A stretch of 64,000 bases of DNA from Protula sp. h YS-2021 (GCA_949752745.1 OX457025.1:100694439-100758438), one strand, 5' to 3'; counted from the stretch's first letter, positions 48,918-61,300 are shown. Made by a program: numbers and translations. The notes: a model not told the origin generated them from the letters alone.

Positions 48918-49237
48918 GCAGTAGTTTTGAACAAATAAATCAAAACGTTCAAACACATTTTGGCACCGACAAAAAAAGGATAAGAAATAACGCTGAAATA
49001 CACATAGCCTTCTGTAACTGTTGCGATTCGACTGACCCATCATAAATTATCGCCACGAGGAAATAACACGTACTGTTTTTTCTCTTTACTTTTACAAGTC
49101 TATTTATCTATATCTAGGTATCTATTGAAAATATGTGTTTGAATTATATCTCTTAATGCTGCCAAAATTCGATGTCATGACCACTGGTGTTTTTGGCTTG
49201 GAAATCAATTTATAAGCTGCCTCTTTGTTGCACTGTG
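48918..49237. other. Spacer between arrays
   Basis: Unique AT-rich DNA; nothing supportable. Confidence 0.5.
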
Positions 49238-49996
49238 ATCAGTACACACGAATAACACGTGTCATTGATAAGTACACACAAAATAACACATGTCATTGAT
49301 AAGTACACACAAATAACACGTGTCATTGATAAGTACACACGAATAACACGTGTCATTGACAAGTACATACGAATAACACGTGTCACTGATAAGTACACAC
49401 AAGTAATACGTGTCATTGGTAAGTACACACGAATAACGCGTATCAGTGACAAGTACATACGAATAGTATGTGTCATTGATAAGTACACACAAAAAACACA
49501 TGTCATAGATAAGAACACACAAATAACACGTGTCATTGATAAGTACACACGAATAACACGTGTCATTGATAAGTACACACGAATAACACGTGTCATTGAT
49601 AAGTACGCACAAAATAACACATGTCATTGATAAGTACACACAAATAGCAGTGTCATTGATAAGTACACACGACTGACACGTGTCATTGATACGTACACAC
49701 GAATAACACGTGTCATTGATACGTACACACAAAATAACACGTGTGATAGGTAAGTACACACGAATTACACGTATAATTGATAAATATACACAAATAATAT
49801 GTGTCATTGGTAAGTGCACACTAATAACACGCGTGACTGATAAATACAAACAAAATAACACGTGTCATTGGTAAGTACACACGAATAACGCCTGTCATTG
49901 ATTGGCACACATGACTAGCACGTGTCACTGATGGTGACACATTACTAACATGTGTCACCGGTCGGTACACACGATTAACACGTGTCACTGATAACG
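49238..49996. repeat. 30-bp minisatellite, about 25 units
   Basis: Unit AATAACACGTGTCATTGATA plus AGTACACACG with indels of one base, which shift the frame. Many units hold CACGTG. Confidence 0.95.
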
Positions 49997-50349
49997 TATT
50001 TAGCACACAACAGCAGTCATAGCCTTCAGAAGGACCCAAAGTTAAGCAGTAGTAACCACTTGTTTGCTTATACACTTACAATTACCAGACAGTTACTGCT
50101 GGGTGGTTGTCAATAGTAACAAAATTATAAATATGTAAATAAATGAAGCCTTATTCACGCAAGAACAACCTGACTTGTGATCCACTTGCTCGTGAAGCAG
50201 GTTGAATCTGTTAAAATGCACACTCTGTAGCTAGCACGGGGGGGGGGGAGATTAGGGTGTGTGGGAGCGGAGATGGGGCTGTCCGGAAGAACGTGGGAGG
50301 GAAGCTAATTAGCTTGTTAGCTTATTAACATCATGGGGTCAACCCGTAC
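49997..50349. other. Spacer between arrays
   Basis: Unique DNA with a G-run at 50240. No gene. Confidence 0.5.
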
Positions 50350-50705
50350 ATGGCACGTGCACAACTCCAAGCATCGAGCACAACTCCTTGCATCGTGTAA
50401 AACTATAGGTGTCGTGCACAACTACATGTGTCGTGCACAACTCCAAGTGTCGTGCACAACTGCATGCATCGTGCAAAACATCGTGCACAAATCATGTAAC
50501 GTGCACAACTACATGCATGGCGCACAACATCGTGTACAAATCCATGCATCGTGTAAAACTATATGTGTCGTGCACAACTACATACATCGTGCACAACTCC
50601 ATGTATCGTGCACAACTCCATGTATCGTGCACAACTCCATGCATCGTGCACAACTCCATGCGTTGTGTACAACTCCACGCACCGTGCATAACTACACGTA
50701 TCTAC
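50350..50705. repeat. 19-bp satellite family, monomer block 1
   Basis: Unit of the type CTACATGCATCGTGCACAA, about 19 copies, moderately diverged. Confidence 0.9.
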
Positions 50706-50743
50706 CGCGCTACAAGCGCTGTCCGACTCCGCATAACTTAATT

Positions 50744-51892
50744 GATTCCATGCAGCTGAAGTTAATAGATTCCGTACAGCTCCATGCAATTCGCATAACT
50801 ACATACATTCTGCACAGCTTCATGCAATTCGCATAACTACATACATTCTGCAAAGCTCCATGCAATCCGCATAACTACATACATTCTGCACAGCTCCATG
50901 AAATCCGCATAACTACATACATTCTGCACAGCTCCATGCAATTCGCATAACTACATACATTCTGCACAGCTTCATGCAATCTGCATAACTACATACATTC
51001 TGCACAGCTTCATGCAATCTGCATAACAACATACATTCTGCACAGCTCCATGCAATCAGCATAACTACATACATTCTGCAAAGCTCCATGCAATCCGCAT
51101 AACTACATACATTCTGCAAAGCTCCATGCAATCCGCATAACTATATACATTCTGCACAGCTCGATGCAATCCGCATAACTACATACATTCTGCACAGCTC
51201 CATGCAATCTGCATAGCTACATACATTCTGCACAGCTCCATGAAATCCGCATAACTACATACATTCTGCACAGCTCCATGCAATCCGCATAACTACATAG
51301 ATTCTGCACAGCTCCATGCAATTCGCATAACTACATACATTCTGCACAGCTCCATGCAATCCGCATAACTACATACATTCTGCACAGCTTCGTGCAATCC
51401 GCATAACTACATACATTCTGCACAGCTTCATGCAATCTGCATAACTACATACATTCTGCACAGCTCCATGCAATCTGCATAACTACATACATTCTGCAAA
51501 GCTCCATGCAATCCGCATAACTACATACATTCTGCACAGCTTCATGCAATCCGCATAATCACATGCATTCTGCACAGCTCATGCAATCCACATAACTACA
51601 TACATTCTGCAAAGCTCTATGCAATTCGCATAACTACATACATTCTGCAAAGCTCCATGCAATTCGCATAACTACATACATTCTGCACAGCTCCATGCAA
51701 TCCGCATAACTACATACATTCTGTACAGCTTCGTGCAATCCGCATAACTACACACATTCTGCAAAGCTCCACGCAATTCGCATAACTACATACATTCTGC
51801 ACAGCTCCATGCAATCCCCATAACTACATACATTCTGCACAGCTTCATGCAATCTGCATAATTACATACATTCTGTACAACTCCATGACGTC
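50744..51892. repeat. 19-bp family, 38-bp dimer block
   Basis: About 30 copies of a 38-bp unit made of two 19-mers, CTCCATGCAATCCGCATAA and CTACATACATTCTGCACAG. Each half aligns with the monomer of the preceding block, so this is a two-monomer higher-order repeat. Confidence 0.9.
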
Positions 51893-52235
51893 AACAGAAC
51901 CTCATGCGTTGTCCGTAACTACATTCACTGTTCGTTACTTTTTGCATTGTCCGTGACTGCTTGCGTTGCCCCTAACTACTTATATTGTCCGTAACGTATT
52001 GCATTGTCTGTGACTACTTGCATTATTCGTGACTACTTGTATTGTCCGTGACTACTTGCACTGTCTGTGACTAGTTGTATTGTCCGTAACTTATTGCATT
52101 GTCCGTGACTACCTGCGTTGCATCTAACTTCTTGTATTGTCAGTGACTACTTGTATTGTCCGTGCCAACTTGCATTGTTCGTGACTACTTGCATTGTCCG
52201 TGACTACTTGCATTGTCTGTGACTACTTGCACTGA
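51893..52235. repeat. 19-bp family, monomer block 2
   Basis: About 18 copies of CTACTTGCATTGTCCGTGA, a third variant of the same 19-bp monomer. Confidence 0.85.
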
Positions 52236-52312
52236 TTATTATATCCAGCAAACAATGGTCTTTACAAACCAAAACGTAAAACACACGCATTCCTGTTCCC
52301 CAGCAGAATAAA

Positions 52313-52358
52313 TATGCTAACCACACATGCTAACCACACATGCTAACCACACGTTCTA
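52313..52358. repeat. 13-bp repeat, three units
   Basis: GCTAACCACACAT repeated three times. Confidence 0.9.
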
Positions 52359-52684
52359 GCCGTGCACGTAAAATCAGCAAACGAAAACTTTGTTGTACTA
52401 ATTCAAGATCGATCTGGCTTGCTGCTAAGACTTGTGAGTCTCTAGGTTGTCACGCTCTAACTTTCAAATATTTTTTTTTCTAAATGCGTTATTAGCGTTA
52501 ATTACTTTTAGAGACTTTAAAATTTTTTGTAAAAGAATGTGAAGTTGATCGCAGGTATATGCGATACACGGTGCTGTTCCTTGTTGATGACACTAAAGAT
52601 ACTGAGCGGATTGATCAGTGAAATAATCAATCAAATCTCTATAAAGACAGAGAGGAAAAAAGGGAAAATAAAATCTGCCACGAA
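52359..52684. other. Spacer between arrays
   Basis: Unique DNA; no supported gene. Confidence 0.5.
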
Positions 52685-53562
52685 ACAGTCCACGACATCT
52701 GTCACAAAATGGCGAACGGATGAGGAGAGCAAGATGGCGGACCGACAGCACGACAAAGATGGCGGACCGACAGCACGACAAAGATGGCCGACCGACAGCA
52801 CGACAAAGATGGCGGACCGAGAGGGAAGAAGAGTCAATAAAATCCGCAACGAAACAGTCCGCGAGGCCTGTCACAAAATGGCGACCCGATAAGGAGAACA
52901 AGATGGCGGACCGGCAGCACGACAAAGATGGCCGACCGACAGCACGACAAAGATGGCGGACCGAGAGGGAAGAAGAGTCAATAAAATCCGCAACGAAACA
53001 GTCCGCGAGACCTGTCACAAAAATTGCGGCCCGATAAGGAGAACAAAATGGCAGCTCGACAGCACGACAAAGATGGCCGACCGACAGCACGACAAAGATG
53101 GCGGACCGAGAGGGAAGAAGAGTCAATAAAATCCGCAACGAAACAGTCCGCGAGACCTGTCACAAAAATTGCGGCCCGATAAGGAGAACAAAATGGCGGC
53201 CCGACAGCACGACAAAGATGGCCGACCGACAGCACGACAAAGATGGCCGACCGACAGCACGACAAAGATGGCAGACCGATAGGGAAGAAGAGTCAATAAA
53301 ATCCGCAACGAAACAGTCTACGACATCTTTCACAAAATGGCGGCCCGAGAAGGAGAACAAGATGGCGGACCGACAGCACGACAAAGATGGCCGACCGACA
53401 GCACGACAAAGATGGCAGACCGATAGGGAAGAAGAGTCAATAAAATCCGCAACGAAACAGTCTACGACATCTTTTACAAAATGGCGGCCCGAGAAGGAGA
53501 ACAAGATGGCGGACCGACAGCACGACAAAGATGGCCGACCGACAGCACGACAAAGATGGCTG
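52685..53562. repeat. Composite array with 25-bp subunits
   Basis: Higher-order units of about 144 bp (one about 170) contain GAAGAAGAGTCAATAAAATC, CGCAACGAAACAGTC, AAAATGGCGGCCC and one to three copies of AGATGGCCGACCGACAGCAC plus GACAA. The larger unit differs by one 25-bp subunit. Many AAGATGGCGG and AAAATGGCGG words match the YY1 consensus. Confidence 0.95.
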
Positions 53563-53745
53563 GCATAAAGCATGGCACATACAACAATACTACATTCAAT
53601 ACTACACGAATTTATTGCTGTCCGCCAAGCTACTTACACGCTGCTATATCTGTGCTGCCAATGGGTGAGGACGGAGGGGAGCTTAAGGGAGTAATAAACC
53701 TTCTTACCGATATAAGCCCAGGCAAAACCTGCGTTAATGGTGATG
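53563..53745. other. Spacer between arrays
   Basis: Unique DNA; nothing supportable. Confidence 0.45.
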
Positions 53746-53749
53746 GCCG

Positions 53750-53960
53750 GAGTGTGTGTGTGTATGCATGGAGGGGGGGGGGGGGGTGATGGTGGAGGGA
53801 CGGGGAGAGGGGAAGGAGAGATGAGGTCTGGAGTGTGTGTGTGGGGGGGGGGGGCGGCGGAGGGAGGGGGACAGGGGATCGAGGGGTGATGGGCGGAGTG
53901 TGTGTGTGTGTGTGTGTGTATGAAATGGGAGGGAAGGGGGAGGAGGGAAGGATGATGGCC
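53750..53960. repeat. GT and G-run low-complexity block
   Basis: (GT)n tracts separated by G-runs and GGAGGG words, repeated about three times with ATGGCCGGAGTGTGTGTG. Confidence 0.9.
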
Positions 53961-54295
53961 GGAGGGGGGAAGGGGTAGTCAGATACACCACGCTTCATGA
54001 CAAGAACGCTCCGATTGTCCTTGGATTGTAGTTGGAATTGCATGAAATCTTCACCGTCTTAACTTCCATATGTCTCGAAGCAGTTCACTGCTGACCACTA
54101 GGATGGGGAGCGGAGAGGGAGAAACCCTCAAACAAATGAACATTTCGTGACGTTTTACAAAAGCAGGCGACAGCACGCTATCATCATTCTGAGAACATAT
54201 CCAATAACATTTAGCCCTATAGTTGGCAAGCACCTAAAAACTGAACAGCGGCTACGTAAGCCTTCACTATAATAACAACAGTTTGACCACATATT
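53961..54295. other. Spacer between arrays
   Basis: Unique DNA; nothing supportable. Confidence 0.45.
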
Positions 54296-54765
54296 TTTGA
54301 CTACATCGCTTTGACACACTGTGATCCATTCCCAGTTTGACACACTGTGACCAATTCACAGCTTTAACACACTGTGACATATTTCCCAGTTTGACACACT
54401 GTGACCAATTCACAGCTTTAACACGCTGTGACATATTTCCCAGCTTTGACACACTGTGACCCATTCCCAGCTTTGACACACTGTGACATATTTCCAAGCT
54501 TTGACACACTGTGACCCATTCCCAGCTTTGACACACTGTGACATATTTCCCAGCTTTGACACACTGTGACCCATTCCCAGCTTCGACACAGTGACCCAGT
54601 CACAGCTTTGACACACTGTGACCCACTCACAGTTTTCACACAGTGACCCAGTCACAGCTTTGACACACTGTGATCCACTCACAGCTTTGACACACTGTGA
54701 CCCATTCAAAGCATTGACACACTGTGACCCATTCAAAGCATTGACACACTGTGACCCAGTCATTT
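54296..54765. repeat. 27-bp minisatellite, partly alternating dimer
   Basis: Unit AGCTTTGACACACTGTGAC followed by CCATTCCC or ATATTTCC. The two types alternate over much of 54330-54560, giving a 54-bp dimer. Confidence 0.95.
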
Positions 54766-54916
54766 TGGTGATACCTGTGATCCGTATGACGTCCTTGAAC
54801 ACTTGGTGAGTCAGTCACACAAACTCTCAGCATTCGCTCTGTCAGAGATCACAGTCTCCCCCAACAGCAAAAACCAAATTACAAAGCTAAAAAAGTGACC
54901 ACTTTCATGAGGAAGA
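54766..54916. other. Short spacer
   Basis: Unique DNA between two arrays. Confidence 0.5.
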
Positions 54917-55768
54917 AACGTGACGAACATGGCAGCAACATGCTCCGGGTGACGAACATGCCAGCAACATGCTCCGGCTGACGAACATGCCAGCAACATG
55001 CTCCGGGTGACGAACATGCCAGCAACATGCTCCGGGTGACGAACATGTCAGCAACATGCCCCACGTGACGAACATGCCAGCAACATGCCCCGCGTGACAA
55101 GCATGCCAGCAACATGCCCCACGTGACGAACATGCCAGCAACATGCCCCGCGTGACAAACATGTCAGCAACATGCTCCGGGTGACGAACATGCCAGCAAC
55201 ATGCCCCACGTGACGAACATGCCAGCAACATGCCCCGCGTGACGAACATGCCAGCAATATGCTCCGGGTGACGAACATGCCAGCAACATGCTCCGGGTGA
55301 CGAACATGCCAGCAACATGCCCCGCGTGACAAACATGCCAGACATATGCCCCGCGTGACGAACATGCCAGCAACATGCTCCGGGTGACGAACATGCCAGC
55401 AACACACCCCGCGTGACAAACATGCCAGACATATGCCCCGCGTGACGAACATGCCAGCAACATGCCCCGCGTGACGAACATGCCAGCAACATGCCCCGCG
55501 TGACGAACATGCCAGCAATAAGCTCCGGGTGACGAACATGCCAGCAACATGCTCCGGGTGACGAACATGCCAGCAACATGCCCCGCGTGACAAACATGCC
55601 AGACATATGCCCCGCGTGACGAACATGCCAGCAACATGCCCCGCGTGACAAACATGCCAGAAACATGCCACACGTGACGAACATGTCAGCAACATGCTCC
55701 GCGTGACGAACATGCCAGAAACATGCCCCGCATGACGAACATGCCAGCAACATGCCCCGCGTGACGAC
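54917..55768. repeat. 29-bp minisatellite, about 29 units
   Basis: Unit GACGAACATGCCAGCAACAT plus GCCCCGCGT or GCTCCGGGT. 29 is not a multiple of three, so the protein frames repeat every 29 residues and are by-products. Confidence 0.95.
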
Positions 55769-56408
55769 CATCATGATAGTGAAATCCGAGGACGGTTTTT
55801 TTTATCGTAAAGAATGATAGATGCGTGCATGCTGTAACGTTTCGACGCACTTGCTCAAGAAGTAAGCGTCCCCCCCCCCGACCACCCAAAAAAAAAAAAA
55901 ACAACAACAAAAACATACGCTGTGATATCCGCGCACACTATCACTTCTAAGTTTTTGCAATTCGTTAAACAATCAATAACACTTTGGTTATACTTATTTT
56001 TACAACCAAATGAACACAAATTTTATGTCATGTAAGTATGTGTACAAAAGTAAAAAAATAATAACTCAGGATAGTTGCATATTGCTGTAGAGATCCACAA
56101 TATCGGGCAGTGATGAAGGCAGAGAGAGGGGATTGTGGGAGGAGTGTGTAGGCCGTCACGTGACCTACCACCACCCGTCCCACCATCCCTCTCCCCTTAC
56201 AGATCGACGATATCTGGCAGAGATGGGAGCAAAGGGTGAGGGTGGCAGGACTGTGCAAGTCGTCACGTGACCCACGAGCGCCCCTCTCACCCACCCCTAC
56301 TCCCGCCCATTCAACTACAAAAACACAGTAACATTGAGACAGGACACCAGAGGTATGGGGGGGGGGGGGGGAGGGGGGAGGGGGTTGACCGACAGGCTCT
56401 TCAACCAA
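55769..56408. other. Region 3' of the LDLRAP1-like gene
   Basis: This should contain its 3' UTR on the minus strand. 56185-56260 and 56080-56160 are related (GATCCACAATATCGGGCAG and GATCGACGATATCTGGCAG, then GTCACGTGAC), a twofold repeat. No clear poly(A) signal was seen. Confidence 0.45.
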
Positions 56409-56568
56409 TCAAAGCTGGATCAGATCCCCGACGACGGCCTGCTGTTGTTTCGTCTGGTCCTGGTGCTCGAGCCACGCCACTAAGTTATCGTCCAGCTCGT
56501 CCGCACTCAAGTCCGTGGTAAAGGTCGAGTGTCTGAACGGGTTCGTCTCCGCATCATTCGCGCGGCGC
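56409..56568 (-). CDS. LDLRAP1-like, terminal exon g
   Basis: After TTTCTCTCACAG it encodes RRANDAETNPFRHSTFTTDL and on to GDLIQL, with TGA at 56411-56409. An acidic amphipathic stretch (SADELDDNLVAWLEHQ) could bind an adaptor appendage. Confidence 0.78.
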
Positions 56569-58293
56569 CTGTGAGAGAAAAAGATGTCACGTGACGCAAC
56601 ACATGACGCGGACTGATATCGTTTCTGTTTTCTTTTGCTGCCAGCACAGGGCATGTCGCAGAAACGTAGCAGAAATAGCAAACACCTCCCTCCCTCCCTC
56701 GCCCCTTCCCCCTCAATCCCTCCCTCCCTCCCTCGCCCCTCCCTGTCAATCCCTCCCTCGCCCCTCCCTGCCAATCCCTCCCTCCCTCGCCCCTCCCTGT
56801 CAATCCCTCCCTCGCCCCTCCCTGTCAATCCCTCCCTCCCTCGCCCCTTCCCCCTCAATCCCTTCCTCCCTCCCTCCCCCTCCCTGTAAATCCCTAACTC
56901 GCCCCTCCCTGTCAATCCCTCCCTCCCTCGCCCCTTCCCCCTCAATCCCTTCCTCCCTCCCTCCCCCTCCCTGTAAATCCCTAACTCGCCCCTCCCTGTC
57001 AATCCCTCCCTCCCTCGCCCCTTCCCCCTCAATCCCTTCCTCCCTCCCTCCCCCTCCCTGTAAATCCCTAACTCGCCCCTCCCTGTCAATCCCTCCCTCC
57101 CTCGCCCCTTCCCCCTCAATCCCTTCCTCCCTCCCTCCCCCTCCCTGTAAATCCCTAACTCGCCCCTACCTGTAAATCCCTCCCTCGCCCCTCCCTGTCA
57201 ATCCCTCCCTCGCCCCTCCCTGTCAATCCCTCCCTCCCTCGCCCCTTCCCCCTCAATCCCTTCCTCCCTCCCTCCCCCTCCCTGTAAATCCCTAACTCGC
57301 CCCTCCCTGTCAATCCCTCCCTCCCTCGCCCCTTCCTCCTCAATCCCTTCCTCCCTCCCTCCCCCTCCCTGTAAATCCCTAACTCGCCCCCACCTGTAAA
57401 TCCCTCCCTCGCCCCTCCCTGTCAATCCCTCCCTCGCCCCTCCCTGTCAATCCCTCCCTCCCTCGCCCCTTCCCCCTCAATCCCTTCCTCCCTCCCTCCC
57501 CCTCCCTGTAAATCCCTAACTCGCCCCTCCCTGTCAATCCCTCCCTCCCTCGCCCCTTCCCCCTCAATCCCTTCCTCCCTCCCTCCCCCTCCCTGTAAAT
57601 CCCTAACTCGGCCCTACCTGTAAATCCCTCCCTCGCCCCTCCCTGTCAATCCCTTCCTCCCTCGCCCCTTCCCCTCCTCCTATTATATTTTTTCTAGCCT
57701 TCCCTTTTGACAACACCACTAAGCACGTTCACAAATTCTTCATCTCTTCCACGATACACCACGATGGTTTTTTTCTTATTCCATAGCTTCAATTCAACGC
57801 TAGTTTCTTTTTTTTCTGACGTCAGCACCTGACTTATACCTTATAGTACACCCGGATACATGCTATCTGTTTACACGTTCACGAACTTATACTGAACGCC
57901 TTACAGCAATGAACACCGCCTGTATTACTCCGCCGTCTTACACGACAATAATTACAGCAAAACACCCGTTAATGAACACCTCTGCTGGGAGAACACGCGC
58001 CCTACTAGCGCCAGGTTCAGCACACATACTCCTGTCCGCCACTTGTTAACGAACACCTCGTTTCTTATGAACATTTCCTCCACCACCCACCCACCCCACC
58101 CCTATCCCGCTCCATTAGTACCGCATTATGTGCATTATAAAGTGTTCACATTTTACAAACAAAGAACAGAGGGGGCCAAGAAGAGGTGAGACAAAAAGAC
58201 AGGAAAATGCGTTACCCGCTCCGGACTGGGGAATCGGTGAAGCTGTCCTCGAAGCCCTGCAACACAGCAGTAACACCCAGTCACGTGACACTC

Positions 58294-58384
<91 letters not shown>

Positions 58385-61300
58385 CGAGAAGAAACCCCGC
58401 CACTCATCTGCTTCTTATTGCCACAGGAAATTTTATCATTTTTTTTTTTTTTGTCCTGGGGTGACAACAGTTAGCTGAGGGTTTCCTGGGTGACAAATTT
58501 GCATTCCTAAAAGCGGCAAATACAGCTATCTCTGACGTCAACAAAACAATGATACGGATCTTGCGTAGCAAGTTTTTTTTTAAATTTTTCTTTAGCCTTA
58601 TCCAATGCCAGGAGAATTGACAACGGGTTGACTGGAGGCTTTATCAAAATCTTGGCCAGCGGTAAGTGAAACTGGATCGTGAACTTTCTACATGTTTAAA
58701 ACCTATCAAAACTTACAAAACTATTACAACGCAACTGCAACTAGAGCGGCCTGTGGGTGGAAAACAAGTACAGCATTTATTAAAAGTCCTCTCGAAAAAA
58801 AATTACGACGGCCTGGTGTAGAGCAACGCCACCTGTTAATGAGGCCCTCTTTTCCTTCCCCCACCCCGCACACACAGTACAGGGACCTGGTGTACAGCAG
58901 CACGGCCTGTGAATAAACCCCCCCCCCCTCCCACCCATCCCCCCTCGCCCCCACCTCCCCTCCAGTACACATAGTACCACTGCCTGTTGTAGAGAAGCAC
59001 AACCTGTGAATGAGCCCTCCATCTCTCCCCACCCACGCAGCACCACCTGTGAATGTGCGCCCCCTTAGCCCCCCCCCCCCCCTCTCTCTCCCCTCTGCAC
59101 ACTCAGTACAGCCCGCGGCCCGTGAACAGAAACACCTACTTGTGAATAAGACACCCTCCCCAGCCCCCTCTGCACACCCAGTATCGCTGCCCCTGTACAG
59201 AAGCACCCACCTGTGACTGAGGCCGCTGTGACGAGGAGGAAGACGACGCACAACTGCTCGACGTGTCATCGCCGCGCTCCCGGAACGCTTCCTGTGACAA
59301 CACAATCCGCTCTCTACATCTCCCTGGCAACTTTCAAACTACCACCTTTTTATACTACGTTCGTCTCCAAGATAACCACACATTTTTTTTCTTAAATGTT
59401 TTCTTACCCTCTTAATATATACATATATATTTTCTTGGCTGCTCAAGACAAAAGTCACAATTTTTAGAGCCAGAAGCAGCAGAGGTATCACATCTTTTTT
59501 CAAACATTCACATTTTCCAGCACGACCTTGAATCTGACCTCGTGTTTGGCTTTCTCTAATTTCTCTGTGTGATCCTCGAAGTCTTCTTTGGCAATCTGAA
59601 ACGCTTGTGCTACGGTCAAGGTCACCGCCTCGGCCTGCAAAATACGTCGACAGCTTTAGTCGTACCAACAAGACAGTGGGCGCAGATGAAGGCAGATGAA
59701 GGCCTATTAATAGATCTGGGCGGATCCAGGACATGGCCCCAAGGGCGGACTGGTTTTTACATGACGTTTTCGAATTACGTAATTGTTCAACATGACGTCA
59801 GCCGGGTCCTTCAACAAACACTTCATAAGCACGTGTGACGTCAGTCACGAATGTAACAAAAAAGTACCCACTTTCACGCCTTTTTGAAGCATTTTTTTTT
59901 ATTTTATCTTTAACTGTTTTATTGTTACCTTTTTTTGGGGGGGGGGGATTTAACAACTTCATTACATAAATTTAATATCCTTTTTTAGATTTCATAATAA
60001 CACACGACTTTTGTTCTTGGGGCATAGAGGGAGGAATTTAACAACTTCCTCACATAAATTTAATATCCCTTTTTTATTTAAATTTAGAAAAACGCACGAT
60101 TTTCTTCTTGGGGCAGAGAAAAGCATGACACTCCATGTTCTCGTTCTCCGTGTTGCGGGCTATGTACGCAAACACTCTCTCATGACTCTTGTCTGCTGTG
60201 CAAAAGTGAATTCTGCAAACCGACAACACACCGCTCTAGTCTCAAACGTGTTGCGCATGCGCACACGGCAGACACTTCTCACGTATTTCATTTTTCGTAT
60301 CATTTCTTTTTTTTTGTGAGTAAATTGACAGGAGTTTCGAAAACTGAAATAAAAAAAAAACACGACTGTGAAATTCTAAAGTCAAAAGCGGTTAAATGCA
60401 GAAACGCAAAAAAAAAAATGAAACCAGAAGTATTTACGTAATAATACTGAGTTTGCTCAGAACCAAAATCAGAAAGGTACCTGTAAATACTGAGACTGGT
60501 AAGTACCAAAATCAGAAGGGTACCTGATACTGAGACTTAAGTACTGAAATCAGATAGGTTCCTGTAAATACTGAAACGGGTAAGTACTAAAAGCGGAAAG
60601 GTACCTGTAAATACTGAGACTGGTAAGTACTACTTTACAATCCAAATTGGTGACTACAATTCCTTTGCTTGAGATGGAAATCTCCACTTTGGGAAGTTTT
60701 TTGGCAGATTTTGCCTGTAACAAAATAACCAGTGGATGAATCACTTTAAGGAATAATTGTCTGAATAGTTTAATCTACTTTATACAGTGAAAGAGAAATG
60801 CCAAGCTTCGAGCAGCCAGATCAGCTGCAGGTGCCACAATGCTACTCGTTTGGTTATCCATTCGTTTGTTGTTGCTGTTTTTCTTAATTAAAAAGACGTT
60901 CAAGCAACTATTATAACACAGTCGTGACATAGATTCTGCCATAGCAAATGTAGTTTAGGAAATCAAGACTCAAACTGTCTTGGCTAAATACCCATTGAAA
61001 ATGGTTCTTATTTATTACCCACAAATTTTAAACCGAACGACATTCCCTTTGCTGGTGAGATTTTTTTTTTTTTTTTGCTTTGTTTGTTTTGTTTTTTATG
61101 TTCAATCCAACAAACACAAGAAATGAATATTAACGCGCTCAGAACGAGCCCCAATCAGCCCTGACTGCCTACCAGAACGAGCCCCGATCAGCCCTGACTG
61201 CCTACCAGAACGAGCCCCGATCAGCCCTGACTGCCTACCAGAACGAGCTCCGATCAGCCCTGACTGCCTACCAGAACGACCCCAATCAGCCCTGACTACC

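Noticed and set aside
45766..52235. CRISPR array
   Set aside because: The repeats are directly adjacent with no unique spacers of constant length, in an intron-containing animal sequence.
54905..55774. 289-codon minus frame in the 29-bp array
   Set aside because: The unit is not a multiple of three, so the frame merely cycles through all phases; no splice or start support.
58128..58478. Poly-Asn, poly-Thr and poly-Cys frames
   Set aside because: They are translations of the (AAC)n microsatellite in three frames; the region is intron of the minus-strand gene except for the microexon.
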